The notes: generated by a model from the sequence alone, not told the origin. Shown: positions 1 to 7,177, numbered from the stretch's first letter. The stretch: 64,000 nucleotides of DNA from Chroococcopsis sp964623815 (GCA_964623815.1 CAZUVR010000016.1:15167-79166), one strand, 5' to 3'. Numbers and translations are program-made.

Positions 1-172
1 CTCCATTTTCATCATATTTAACCCAATTTCCAAATAATTCCACTAGATAGGCTTCACCCTCTTTCAAGACTTCCACAATAGCCCCGATCGTTCCGGCGGC
101 AGCCGTTCCCCCATCGCTTAAAGATATTTCTTGTGTTAACCTGACCCCATCAAACAATTGAAATTGACTCAT
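1..172 (-). CDS. DUF4926 domain protein, C-terminus cut by window edge
   Basis: This is the 5' end (57 codons) of a small gene running off the left edge. The visible protein is a short beta-rich domain with the run GTIGAIVEV and then EAYLVELFGNW, the pattern of DUF4926, a small domain often found next to DUF6883 genes. Its ATG overlaps the stop of the upstream DUF6883 gene in an ATGA, so the two are translationally coupled. The function is unknown. A toxin-antitoxin or toxin-immunity role is only inferred from the pairing and from the neighbouring vapBC genes. Confidence 0.75.
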   Translation of the reverse strand, partial: MSQFQLFDGVRLTQEISLSDGGTAAAGTIGAIVEVLKEGEAYLVELFGNWVKYDENG

Positions 173-513
173 TTTAATTCCTCCTTGCTCGCCGGTATTG
201 CAGTGACAAATCTGGCAACTTCTTCAGTTAAAAGAACGATCCAAACGGTACGAATCCAATGAGATACTCCGCAGGGGCCTGTTATCTCAATATAAGCTCT
301 ATAGCGAGTTCCATACTGGCTAATATCTTGAAGTTGTAATATTTCTGAGGATACCTTAGCTAATATAGCAGTGCGAATAGCTTCTGGCTCCTCAAACCCC
401 ATTACCTCACGCCAAAATTTACGCTTATCGCCACCGATACCCGGTTCGCTAGAGCGATTGAGTAGATAAATAGCTTTTGCCAGAGGGAATTTAAACCCGG
501 TGATTAGCGTCAT
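169..513 (-). CDS. DUF6883 domain protein
   Basis: A 114-residue protein matching the DUF6883 pattern: a lysine/aspartate segment leading into YLLN (about residues 13-19), a central GDKRKFW and GF segment (28-40), then ITGPCG and VRTVW-like strands (77-92) and a final VTAIP. No signal peptide or membrane segment is visible. It is followed with a 4-nt overlap by a DUF4926 gene, so the two probably form one unit. The biochemical role is not established. The family is frequent in mobile and defence-like islands of cyanobacteria, which fits this neighbourhood, but toxicity is an inference. Confidence 0.75.
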   Translation of the reverse strand: MTLITGFKFPLAKAIYLLNRSSEPGIGGDKRKFWREVMGFEEPEAIRTAILAKVSSEILQLQDISQYGTRYRAYIEITGPCGVSHWIRTVWIVLLTEEVARFVTAIPASKEELK

Positions 514-520
514 TAGCCCC

Positions 521-558
521 TATTACTCGTCTTATGATAGCAGTTCCTCTGTTCTTCT
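521..558 (-). pseudogene. Relic of a vapB-vapC junction
   Basis: Positions 521-556 match the end of vapB and the start of vapC at 1942-1977 in 31 of 36 bases. Read on the minus strand the relic encodes RTEELLS and then a stop, against RTEELLWSDE in the intact antitoxin. No longer open frame surrounds it. It lies just upstream of the DUF6883 gene, so a second vapBC copy appears to have been replaced or eroded here. The sequence match is direct; the history is inferred. Confidence 0.55.
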
Positions 559-623
559 TATATAACTGATGATAGCGAAATCACTCTCCCAAAAATTATT
601 CGTCTACCCGGTGATTCAGTTCT

Positions 624-652
624 TTGACTAAAATAGACACAATTGGTATGGC
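624..652 (+). promoter_or_regulatory. Possible promoter of the orphan antitoxin-like gene
   Basis: TTGACT at 624-629 is followed, after 17 bases, by TATGGC at 647-652, about 22 bases before the ATG at 674. The -35 box is good and the -10 box poor, so this is a weak prediction. An AAGGA-like ribosome site precedes the ATG. Confidence 0.3.
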
Positions 653-673
653 CGAGGCTTTAAGGAAAAAACC

Positions 674-889
674 ATGTTAGACGAAACCATTCTCGAACAA
701 CGTTTGATGACCCTTGAAACATCAGTGGCCGCTCTCCAAGATAAATTAGAAACTCGGTCTAATTCGGACAACTGGTTAGAGAAATTGATCGGATCAATTT
801 CCGATGAGCAGGCTTTTTCAGAAGCTTTAGAGTACGGCCGTATTTTTCGGCAGGCTGACAGGCTCATTGATGGGGCAGCATCGGTTTAA
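674..889 (+). CDS. Small antitoxin-like protein (orphan)
   Basis: A 71-residue protein with an N-terminal heptad-like helix (MLDETILEQRLMTLETSVAAL) followed by GSISDEQAFSEALEYGRIFR and a short acidic tail. As I recall, this layout is typical of a short cyanobacterial family encoded directly upstream of PIN-domain VapC toxins. Here no PIN gene follows: the next gene is on the other strand. It may therefore be an orphan antitoxin or the remnant of a pair. Family assignment is from memory of sequence pattern and is moderately sure. Confidence 0.55.
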   Translation: MLDETILEQRLMTLETSVAALQDKLETRSNSDNWLEKLIGSISDEQAFSEALEYGRIFRQADRLIDGAASV

Positions 890-946
890 TGATTTTGCGT
901 TATCAATTATTAGTTTTCATAATTGTTTAACGTTAACAAGATTTTA

Positions 947-1495
947 TCAGTTGTTTCCCATATTCCCATCGGGCATGATCGTTTTTACGAGCCGAGCATT
1001 CTCACCCATAGCCTCGATATTAACATTTTTAGCATTGATCAAATTCGCTTCGGTGAGGTTGGTGTACATCCAATAAACTTCCTCAAGGTTAGCCCCAGTT
1101 AGGTTGGCTCTTTCAAGGGTGCTTTGGAATAAGGCCGTACGGCTCAAATCAGCGCCGTCTAAGTTCGTTAAAGCCAGATTGGATTCATTCAAATCGGTGT
1201 TTTTCAGGTTGGCATTACTCAAATCGGCACTTTCTAAGCAGGCAGAGCCGATCATAGCACCGCTTAAATCAGCATCCCTGAGATTCGCTCCGCTCAAGTC
1301 GGCGCAAGTTAAAATAGCCCCGCTAAGATTCGCTCCGCTCAAGTCGGCCCCGACCAAATCGGCAGTGTCTAAGTTAGCACCGCTAAGATTCGCTCCGCTT
1401 AAATTAGCACCGTTGAGGTTTTCACCGGCTAACTCGGCATCTGTAAAATCCCTCTCGCCCGCCGCGTATCTTCTGAGTAATTCGACCGCATTCAT
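947..1495 (-). CDS. Pentapeptide-repeat protein
   Basis: A 182-residue protein made almost entirely of tandem A(D/N)LxX pentapeptides from about residue 18 to 165 (for example GANLSGANLSGANLD). Such repeats fold as a right-handed quadrilateral beta-helix. The N-terminus MNAVELLRRYAAGERDF is the usual cap of cyanobacterial members. No signal peptide is present, so it is likely cytosolic. Cyanobacteria carry many of these genes and their functions are mostly unknown. The DNA shows the matching internal 15-bp repetition. Confidence 0.9.
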   Translation of the reverse strand: MNAVELLRRYAAGERDFTDAELAGENLNGANLSGANLSGANLDTADLVGADLSGANLSGAILTCADLSGANLRDADLSGAMIGSACLESADLSNANLKNTDLNESNLALTNLDGADLSRTALFQSTLERANLTGANLEEVYWMYTNLTEANLINAKNVNIEAMGENARLVKTIMPDGNMGNN

Positions 1496-1545
1496 AAGAA
1501 GACTCTAAAAATTATCAGTAATATTAGTATATAGTACAAAAATAT

Positions 1546-1959
1546 TTAAGGCAATATCTCGAAATAGTCGATGTTTTCTGTTTGGAGTAGCCCGAAATGC
1601 CGTCTATCTAATGTAAGAATCTGTCGAATATTATGTCGTTGACCCAGGACGACGAGAGTTGCATCGACTAGACCTAATGGCAAGCTTTTATAACGTTCCA
1701 TAATAGTCGTTGCTCGTGCGAGATCATCCAAATCTACAGGTAAATGAATGTAAGCTCCTCTGGTTAGGTCTTCTAAAAACGCTCTTGCAACTCGCTCACC
1801 CAAATATTTAGTAGTTAGATAATCGACCTCGGGTAAAACAGTGGTAGGAATTAAAATATCTTTTGTCCTGACAATTTCAACTGCTGCCGAATGATTTTTG
1901 TCATCTCGATCGAGAAAAGCAATGATACCACTGGTATCCGCTATTACTCGTCCGACCAT
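1546..1959 (-). CDS. vapC: PIN-domain toxin, VapC type
   Basis: A 137-residue PIN domain, a predicted Mg-dependent ribonuclease. The acidic active-site positions are visible: D in IADTSG (residue 8), E in LPEVDY (about 44), D in LVDATL (about 99) and D in LTLDRRHF (about 118). Length and residues are those of an intact VapC. Its ATG lies 16 bases inside the end of the upstream antitoxin gene, the usual coupling of vapBC pairs. RNA target unknown. A relic of a similar junction lies at 521-558. Confidence 0.88.
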   Translation of the reverse strand: MVGRVIADTSGIIAFLDRDDKNHSAAVEIVRTKDILIPTTVLPEVDYLTTKYLGERVARAFLEDLTRGAYIHLPVDLDDLARATTIMERYKSLPLGLVDATLVVLGQRHNIRQILTLDRRHFGLLQTENIDYFEILP

Positions 1960-2336
1960 AGTAGTTCCTCTGTTCTTTCCGATAGGTTCGATAGCCCACT
2001 AGCCCCGAGTCCGACGGAAGAGGGCAAAACCCCCGTTTGTCGTCTGGCTAAGTATTCTTCTACAGCCTCCTGAATTAATTCGATTTGAGTCCGTCCGGTT
2101 TGATGGGCGAGTTGTTCAAGGTTTTTCTCTGTAGTGTCAGGTAGATAAACGGTAGTCGGTTTCATAATATTGTCTCTTTCAATAATATCGTTGGTACGGA
2201 TCACATCTTCTGGTAATGGTTGTACAATTCTCGCACTGTGCCAGAAATTTTCGTCTAATTTAAGAATATCTGAGGTATCGATGTCAGCATCAGGAATATT
2301 TTGTATTTCTTCTATTCGTTCTGGGGATATAGTCAT
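1944..2336 (-). CDS. vapB: RHH-type antitoxin with BrnA-like N-terminus
   Basis: Partner of the VapC toxin. From the ATG at 2336 (preceded by TAGGA) the protein has 130 residues. The first part, with IPDADIDTSDILKLDENFW, looks like the N-terminus of BrnA-type antitoxins. The second part, starting at a second ATG at 2165, is a ribbon-helix-helix module (TTVYLPDTTEKNLEQLAHQ, then EAVEEYLARR) with an acidic toxin-binding tail. A GAGA-rich stretch precedes the inner ATG, so a 73-residue antitoxin from 2165 is equally possible and the upstream part may be a fused relic. An open frame also runs further upstream to 2393, without an obvious ribosome site. Confidence 0.75.
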   Translation of the reverse strand: MTISPERIEEIQNIPDADIDTSDILKLDENFWHSARIVQPLPEDVIRTNDIIERDNIMKPTTVYLPDTTEKNLEQLAHQTGRTQIELIQEAVEEYLARRQTGVLPSSVGLGASGLSNLSERTEELLWSDE

Positions 2337-2375
2337 AACATTTCCTACTAGAACTTGAATCAGAATATAACTCAT

Positions 2376-2441
2376 AAATACCAGCACCCGCATTTAAAAA
2401 TACCAGTACCAGGGTTTAAAAATACCAGCACCCCAACCCGA
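2376..2441 (+). repeat. Three 22-bp tandem repeats
   Basis: AAATACCAG starts at 2376, 2398 and 2420, an exact 22-base period. Each unit continues with a variant of CACC and ends in an AT/GGG-rich spacer. The array lies between the vapB start and nifE. Its role is unknown: it may be a short operator array or simple duplication. Confidence 0.7.
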
Positions 2442-2569
2442 AAGAAAACTCAAGATTACCACCACAAAAAGCTTACAGGCTGAGTACCCCCATATAAACA
2501 ATCTTATAACTTCAACCGGTGCGAGTACCTGAAAACAAAAAATTGTATCTGCTTGAATAGTTCTAACGC

Positions 2570-2609
2570 ATAACTTGACCGAGTTATACGCTACTACACG
2601 GAATTCAAT
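2570..2609 (+). promoter_or_regulatory. nifE upstream region with inverted repeat
   Basis: ATAACT (2570-2575) and AGTTAT (2582-2587) form an inverted repeat with a 6-base spacer, about 35-50 bases before the nifE ATG. ACGGAATTCAAT at 2598-2609 recurs at 5370-5381 before the next DUF269 gene. No perfect NtcA site (GTA-N8-TAC) was found between 2394 and 2620. An operator role is inferred from position only. Confidence 0.3.
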
Positions 2610-2620
2610 AAACTTGTACT

Positions 2621-3991
2621 ATGAAACTCACCCAAGGGAAGATCAACGAGCTGCTGACTCAGCCAGGTTGTGATCACAATCATAAGAAAGAGGGACAAGG
2701 TAAGAATAAATCCTGTAAACAGCAGGCCCAACCCGGGGCGGCTCAGGGCGGATGTGCGTTTGATGGAGCCTCGATCGCACTCGTACCTATCACCGATGTA
2801 GCCCACTTAGTACATGGCCCGATTGCCTGCGCGGGTAACTCCTGGGGCAGTCGCGGTAGTCTCTCCAGCGGCTCGATGACTTATAAAATGTGCTTCACCA
2901 CCGACATCGGCGAAAACGATGTGATATTCGGCGGTGAAAAGAAACTCTATAAAGCAATTTCCGAAGTAGTAAAGCGTTATGAGCCGGCGGCGGTTTTCGT
3001 ATACTCCACCTGTGTCACAGCCCTAATCGGCGATGACTTAAATGCAGTGTGTAAAGCCGCAGCCGATAAACTCGGTACACCAGTTATTCCCGTTCAATCT
3101 CCCGGTTTCGTAGGTAGTAAAAATCTCGGCAACCGTTTAGGCGGCGAATCCCTCCTAGAATACGTCGTCGGCTCCGAAGAACCAGAATACACCACTCCCT
3201 ACGACATCAACCTCATCGGTGAATATAATATAGCTGGGGAGATGTGGCCCGTTATCGAGATTATGGAGCGTCTCGGTATACGGGTACTCGCTAAAATCAC
3301 CGGCGATGCCAAATATAAAGAAATCTGCCACGCCCATAGAGCGAAACTCAACGTGATGATTTGCTCTAAGGCTCTAATCAATATGGCTACCAAGATGCAG
3401 GAGCGTTATGGTATCCCCTATATCGAAGAATCTTTCTACGGCATCGCTGACATGAATCGTTGCCTCCGCAATATCGCGGCTAAATTGGGCTGCCCCGATT
3501 TACAAGCCAGGGTAGAAAAGCTCATCGTTGAAGAAACCGAGAAATTAGATAAGGCACTGGCTCCCTACCGTCAACGCTTACAGGGTAAACGGATGGTATT
3601 GTATACTGGGGGCGTGAAAAGTTGGTCAGTTATCTCGGCGGCTCAAGATTTGGGTATGCATGTTTGCGCCACCTCCACCGCTAAAAGCACCGAAGAAGAT
3701 AAGGCGAAGATTAAAGAGCTTCTCGGGGAAGACGGGGTGATGTTACAGAAAGGTAGCCCCACGGAATTGATCAAGGTAATAGAGAAGACGAAAGCCGATT
3801 TATTGGTGGCGGGGGGCAGAAACCAATATACAGCACTAAAAGCCCGTGTGCCCTTCCTCGATATTAATCAGGAGCGTCATCACCCCTACGCTAGTTACAG
3901 CGGCATGATTGAGATGGCGAAAGAAATCGATTCGGCCCTACATAGCCCGATTTGGAAACAAGTAAAACAACCGGCACCCTGGGAGGTTTAA
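2621..3991 (+). CDS. nifE: Nitrogenase FeMo-cofactor scaffold protein NifE
   Basis: NifE pairs with NifN in the scaffold where the NifB-derived cluster matures into FeMo-cofactor. At 456 residues it has normal length. The cluster-ligand cysteines expected from Azotobacter NifE (37, 62, 124) are present with the same spacing as C45 (GGCAFDG), C70 (IACAGN) and C131 (YSTCV). The N-terminus carries a hydrophilic extension rich in K and Q. It is the first nif gene in the window: nifHDK, which usually precede it in cyanobacteria, are replaced upstream by toxin-antitoxin genes. nifN follows 4 bases after the stop, with GGAGG inside the end of nifE. Confidence 0.98.
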   Translation: MKLTQGKINELLTQPGCDHNHKKEGQGKNKSCKQQAQPGAAQGGCAFDGASIALVPITDVAHLVHGPIACAGNSWGSRGSLSSGSMTYKMCFTTDIGENDVIFGGEKKLYKAISEVVKRYEPAAVFVYSTCVTALIGDDLNAVCKAAADKLGTPVIPVQSPGFVGSKNLGNRLGGESLLEYVVGSEEPEYTTPYDINLIGEYNIAGEMWPVIEIMERLGIRVLAKITGDAKYKEICHAHRAKLNVMICSKALINMATKMQERYGIPYIEESFYGIADMNRCLRNIAAKLGCPDLQARVEKLIVEETEKLDKALAPYRQRLQGKRMVLYTGGVKSWSVISAAQDLGMHVCATSTAKSTEEDKAKIKELLGEDGVMLQKGSPTELIKVIEKTKADLLVAGGRNQYTALKARVPFLDINQERHHPYASYSGMIEMAKEIDSALHSPIWKQVKQPAPWEV

Positions 3992-3995
3992 AGTC

Positions 3996-5345
3996 ATGAC
4001 TACTATCACCACTCCTAAGAAATCCGTAGCCGTTAATCCCCTCAAGTTAAGTCAGCCCTTCGGTGCGGCTCTAGCTTTCCTCGGTTTAAAAGGCACCATG
4101 CCCCTATTTCACGGCTCCCAGGGTTGTACCGCCTTCGCTAAAACTCTACTGGTGCGCCATTTCCGTGAGGCGATTCCCCTCTCGACTACGGCGATGACGG
4201 AGGTGAGTACGATTTTGGGCGGCGAGGAAAATGTAGAACAGGCGATCCTTACTTTAGTAGAGAAAGCGAAACCGAAAATGATCGGTTTGTTGACTACTGG
4301 CTTAACGGAAACTCGCGGCGATGATATGCCAGGGATTCTGAAAACTATTCGTAAGCGTCACCCGGAGTTAGACGATTTACCCATAATCTTCGTCTCTACT
4401 CCCGACTTTCGCGGGGCGGCACAGGATGGATTTTCTGCGGCAACGAGCGCGATCGTATCTACTGATTATGGTTCTTCCTCCTGTGTTCCCGCTCCTAGTC
4501 TATTACCTCAGGTGACGATATTAGCTGGCTCGATGTTAGCCCCCGGCGATGTGGATGAGATTCGAGACATCGTGCGTGAGTTCGGTTTTAGCCCTCTGGT
4601 ATTACCAGATTTAGGCGCTTCCCTCGATGGGCATCTAGAAGATGAATTTCACACCGTTACCACTGGAGGCACATCTTTAAGTCAACTGCAACGCTTACAT
4701 TGCTCGATTTATACCCTAGCCATCGGGGAAAGTATGCGCCCAGCTGCGGAGATTCTTAGAGAGCGTTTCGGCACTATTTATGAAGTGTTTCCTTCTGTAG
4801 TGGGGTTAGAAGCCACTGATAATTTTATCTGGCGTTTATCCCAATTGGCTAATTCTCGCTATGATCCTCATCTGCATATAGAGCCGATGATACCGGATAG
4901 ATATAAGCGCCAGAGACGACAGTTACAGGATGCTATTTTAGATACCCATTTCTATTTCAGTAACAAGCGTATCTGTTTGGCGATGGAGCCGGATTTACTT
5001 TATCAAATCAGTTGGTTACTACATAGTATGGGTGCAAAAATTCAAGCTGCAGTTACTCCTACTAAGTCACCTTTATTAAGTAATTTACCCTTAGATGAGG
5101 TGATTATCGGAGACTTAGAAGATTTAGAAACTTTGGCTCAGGGGGCTGATTTATTGATTACTAATTCTCACGGAGAAATGATAGTCAAAAAGCTGAATAT
5201 TCCCCTCTACAGAATGGGTTATCCCATATACGATCGCCTCGGTAACGGTTATCGCTGTTTAGTCGGCTATCGCGGTACAATGCAATTCCTCTTCGATGTA
5301 GGTAATATCTTCGTCGAAGCGGAAGCGAATCACGCTCATCATTAA
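3996..5345 (+). CDS. nifN: Nitrogenase FeMo-cofactor scaffold protein NifN
   Basis: The beta-like partner of NifE (449 residues). The cluster ligand C44 lies in FHGSQGCTAF, the same position as in Azotobacter NifN. The N-terminal SQPFGAALAFLGLKG and the later TTGLTETRGDD are typical of the family. Only 4 bases separate it from nifE, and the ribosome site GGAGG lies at the end of nifE, so the two subunits are probably made in equal amounts. The next gene is an unexpected DUF269 paralogue, not nifX. Confidence 0.98.
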   Translation: MTTITTPKKSVAVNPLKLSQPFGAALAFLGLKGTMPLFHGSQGCTAFAKTLLVRHFREAIPLSTTAMTEVSTILGGEENVEQAILTLVEKAKPKMIGLLTTGLTETRGDDMPGILKTIRKRHPELDDLPIIFVSTPDFRGAAQDGFSAATSAIVSTDYGSSSCVPAPSLLPQVTILAGSMLAPGDVDEIRDIVREFGFSPLVLPDLGASLDGHLEDEFHTVTTGGTSLSQLQRLHCSIYTLAIGESMRPAAEILRERFGTIYEVFPSVVGLEATDNFIWRLSQLANSRYDPHLHIEPMIPDRYKRQRRQLQDAILDTHFYFSNKRICLAMEPDLLYQISWLLHSMGAKIQAAVTPTKSPLLSNLPLDEVIIGDLEDLETLAQGADLLITNSHGEMIVKKLNIPLYRMGYPIYDRLGNGYRCLVGYRGTMQFLFDVGNIFVEAEANHAHH

Positions 5346-5385
5346 TCCTAACACCTAAAAACTCTATCTACGGAATTCAATCACC

Positions 5386-5856
5386 ATGTCTCAATCTGCT
5401 ATTTTATACAAGCCAACTGGCGCTAAAATCTATCAGTTTTCTCCTAGTAAAAATACATATAATCATCCTCTTGTCAAGGAAATAGTTCAGCAATTTCACG
5501 AGCAGACTAGAGAAGATAATCGTCAAGATTTGACCGAGCAAAGTTTTATCGATAGTTTTATCGGTACGGGTAAGAATAAAACTCAAGATATTAGTTTTCA
5601 TCATTTTAAAGTGTCCGTTTTTTTTAATGCGATCGCGCAACAAATCGCAAAACAAACCGGACAGAACCCCCAGCTTTTTCTCAATCTCAGCGATAGCGGT
5701 TCAAGCTCTGCTTTGATCTGTTGCGGTAATCTCTTGGTGATGTATGAGATGTTACCGAAAGTCAGTAACTTCGGCTTTACTTCTCTCGACAAACTAATCA
5801 AAGAAGCGCAAAGAATCATCGAAATCGCCGTGATGAGAATCGATCAATTTTTCTAA
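5386..5856 (+). CDS. Divergent NifX-associated (DUF269) paralogue
   Basis: A 156-residue protein whose C-terminal half aligns with the regular DUF269 protein at 6455: FFNAIAQQIAKQTGQ against FFRAIAALIEKETGK, then NLSDSG against DLSHEG, CGNLLVM against TGKLMVV and FGFTSLDKL against FGFDSFEKL. The N-terminal half is poorly conserved and lacks the NWEDRLVLAPFV segment of the family. It sits between nifN and nifX, where cyanobacterial clusters usually have nothing. AGGAGG occurs right after its stop, with no start codon close by. It may be a specialised cofactor carrier or a decaying copy. The frame is intact, so I treat it as a gene. Confidence 0.8.
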   Translation: MSQSAILYKPTGAKIYQFSPSKNTYNHPLVKEIVQQFHEQTREDNRQDLTEQSFIDSFIGTGKNKTQDISFHHFKVSVFFNAIAQQIAKQTGQNPQLFLNLSDSGSSSALICCGNLLVMYEMLPKVSNFGFTSLDKLIKEAQRIIEIAVMRIDQFF

Positions 5857-5912
5857 AGGAGGCAAGAAACCACAGTAACTATCTATTCCCTATCCCTTAT
5901 TCAGTAAAGACC

Positions 5913-6314
5913 ATGAAAGTAGCTTTTGCAACTAGCGACAACGTTCACGTCGATGCTCACTTTGGTTGGGCGAAACAGGTAGCCCTATACGAAGTATCTC
6001 CGGGCGGTTTCGAGTTCTGTAAAACAATCGAATTCAAAGGAGACTTAAAAGAAGATGGCAACGAAGATAAATTAGTCCCGAAGATAGCCGCTTTATCTGA
6101 TTGTGCGATCGTTTACGTCTCTGCCATTGGTGGTAGTGCTGCTACCCAATTAATTCAAAAGAAAATAACCCCTATCAGAACTAAAAAAGAAGACGAAACG
6201 ATCGAGGAAGTTCTCAACGAACTACTCGGCATCCTTAACGGAGATCCCCCACCGTGGCTGAGAAAAATCATCCAAGCTGAATCTAAATCTTTCGACTTTG
6301 AAGATGAAGATTAA
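5913..6314 (+). CDS. nifX: Nitrogen fixation protein NifX
   Basis: A 133-residue member of the NifX/NifY/NafY cofactor-binding family. It starts MKVAFATSDNVHVDAHFGWA and has the family segment VYVSAIGGSAATQLIQ. NifX binds NifB-cofactor and VK-cluster intermediates and passes them to or from NifEN. The C-terminus has the usual cyanobacterial GDPPPWLRKI and an acidic tail. It is separated from the following DUF269 gene by 140 bases that carry a palindromic intergenic repeat. Confidence 0.96.
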   Translation: MKVAFATSDNVHVDAHFGWAKQVALYEVSPGGFEFCKTIEFKGDLKEDGNEDKLVPKIAALSDCAIVYVSAIGGSAATQLIQKKITPIRTKKEDETIEEVLNELLGILNGDPPPWLRKIIQAESKSFDFEDED

Positions 6315-6332
6315 TCGCCGGTAGCAACCGCC

Positions 6333-6382
6333 GGCAGGGAATTAATTCCCTGCCTCATAGCTAAAGTCGGTTAAAACCGACT
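6333..6382. repeat. Palindromic intergenic repeat inside the nif operon
   Basis: GGCAGGGAATTAATTCCC... at 6333-6354 is a perfect 22-base palindrome. At 6365-6382 AGTCGGTT and AACCGACT form a second stem with a 2-base loop. A related stem (GGCAGGGAAT-CAA-ATTCCCTGCC) lies at 30661-30683. As RNA these stems could act as a processing or attenuation site between nifX and the downstream nif genes. Confidence 0.75.
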
Positions 6383-6454
6383 AACCCTATGAAATTCGTA
6401 GTTACTACAAGCGGAAATTGTAAACATTATTAACCATCACCTCTCAAACAAACT

Positions 6455-6937
6455 ATGACCGTTACTACTTCTTTAGATACGACCGAAGCATTAAATCAAT
6501 TCATCGCTGAAAACGCTTTCTTAGGCGAATTAGCTAGACAGATGCGGGCGCAGGATCATTATGGTACTTTCCGGAACTGGGAAGATCGTTTAGTATTAGC
6601 TCCCTTCGTAGTTAGCAAACAGAAAAAGAAAGAAATCTCGGTAGATGGAGACGTTGACCCTGTAACCCAATTAAGAGTTTTATCTTTCTTCCGCGCCATC
6701 GCCGCCCTGATAGAAAAAGAAACAGGAAAACTCTGTCAGGTAGTGATCGATTTAAGTCATGAGGGTTTCGGCTGGTCTTTAATCTGGACGGGTAAATTGA
6801 TGGTGGTCAATCGCACCCTCAGAGATGCTCAGAGATTTGGCTTCGACTCCTTCGAGAAACTCGCATCTGAGGGAGAAAAACTAGCTAACTCAGGAGTAGA
6901 AATAATCAAACGTTTCCCCGAAGTCGCTGATATTTAA
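6455..6937 (+). CDS. NifX-associated nitrogen fixation protein (DUF269)
   Basis: A 160-residue DUF269 protein, found next to nifX in most diazotrophs. Family features are the N-terminal FLGELARQMRAQDHYGTF, NWEDRLVLAPFVV and the C-terminal GFGWSLIWTGKLMVV and FGFDSFEKLASEGEKL. It is believed to help FeMo-cofactor assembly, but the exact reaction is unknown. It is the canonical copy; a divergent paralogue lies at 5386-5856. Nine bases separate it from the DUF683 gene, with the ribosome site AAGGAGA. Confidence 0.95.
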   Translation: MTVTTSLDTTEALNQFIAENAFLGELARQMRAQDHYGTFRNWEDRLVLAPFVVSKQKKKEISVDGDVDPVTQLRVLSFFRAIAALIEKETGKLCQVVIDLSHEGFGWSLIWTGKLMVVNRTLRDAQRFGFDSFEKLASEGEKLANSGVEIIKRFPEVADI

Positions 6938-6946
6938 GGAGAGGCT

Positions 6947-7177
6947 ATGACCACAGAAACCATACCCGAGCAAAGCCAGATAGAAGAGTTGAAAGACAAG
7001 ATCAAAAAACTCAATTCTAAAGCCGGTCAGATGAAGATGGATCTGCACGATTTAGCAGAAGGATTACCTAACGATTATGAAAATCTCATGGTTTTAGCTC
7101 AACAAACTTTCGAGATTTATCAGACATTAGATACCCTGAAAAAACAACTGAAACAATGGGAGAAATTAAAATCATGA
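6947..7177 (+). CDS. Rop-like nif protein (DUF683, CCE_0567 family)
   Basis: A 76-residue, all-helical protein, with a heptad-rich first helix (IEELKDKIKKLNSKAGQMKM) and a second helix after the turn LPNDYE. This is the DUF683 family found in nif clusters, whose Cyanothece member CCE_0567 has a Rop-like helical fold. The role is unknown. Its stop overlaps the nifW start (ATGA), so the two are coupled. Confidence 0.92.
   Translation: MTTETIPEQSQIEELKDKIKKLNSKAGQMKMDLHDLAEGLPNDYENLMVLAQQTFEIYQTLDTLKKQLKQWEKLKS

Noticed and set aside
1104..1508. 134-codon plus-strand open frame opposite the pentapeptide gene
   Set aside because: It is an antisense shadow caused by the repetitive codons of the pentapeptide gene; its own protein is low-complexity with no family pattern.
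2394..2620. NtcA binding site before nifE
   Set aside because: Several near matches to GTA-N8-TAC were checked but none is complete.
5857..5912. AGGAGG after the DUF269 paralogue as the start signal of a tiny gene
   Set aside because: No ATG, GTG or TTG lies at a suitable distance, and nifX starts 50 bases later.
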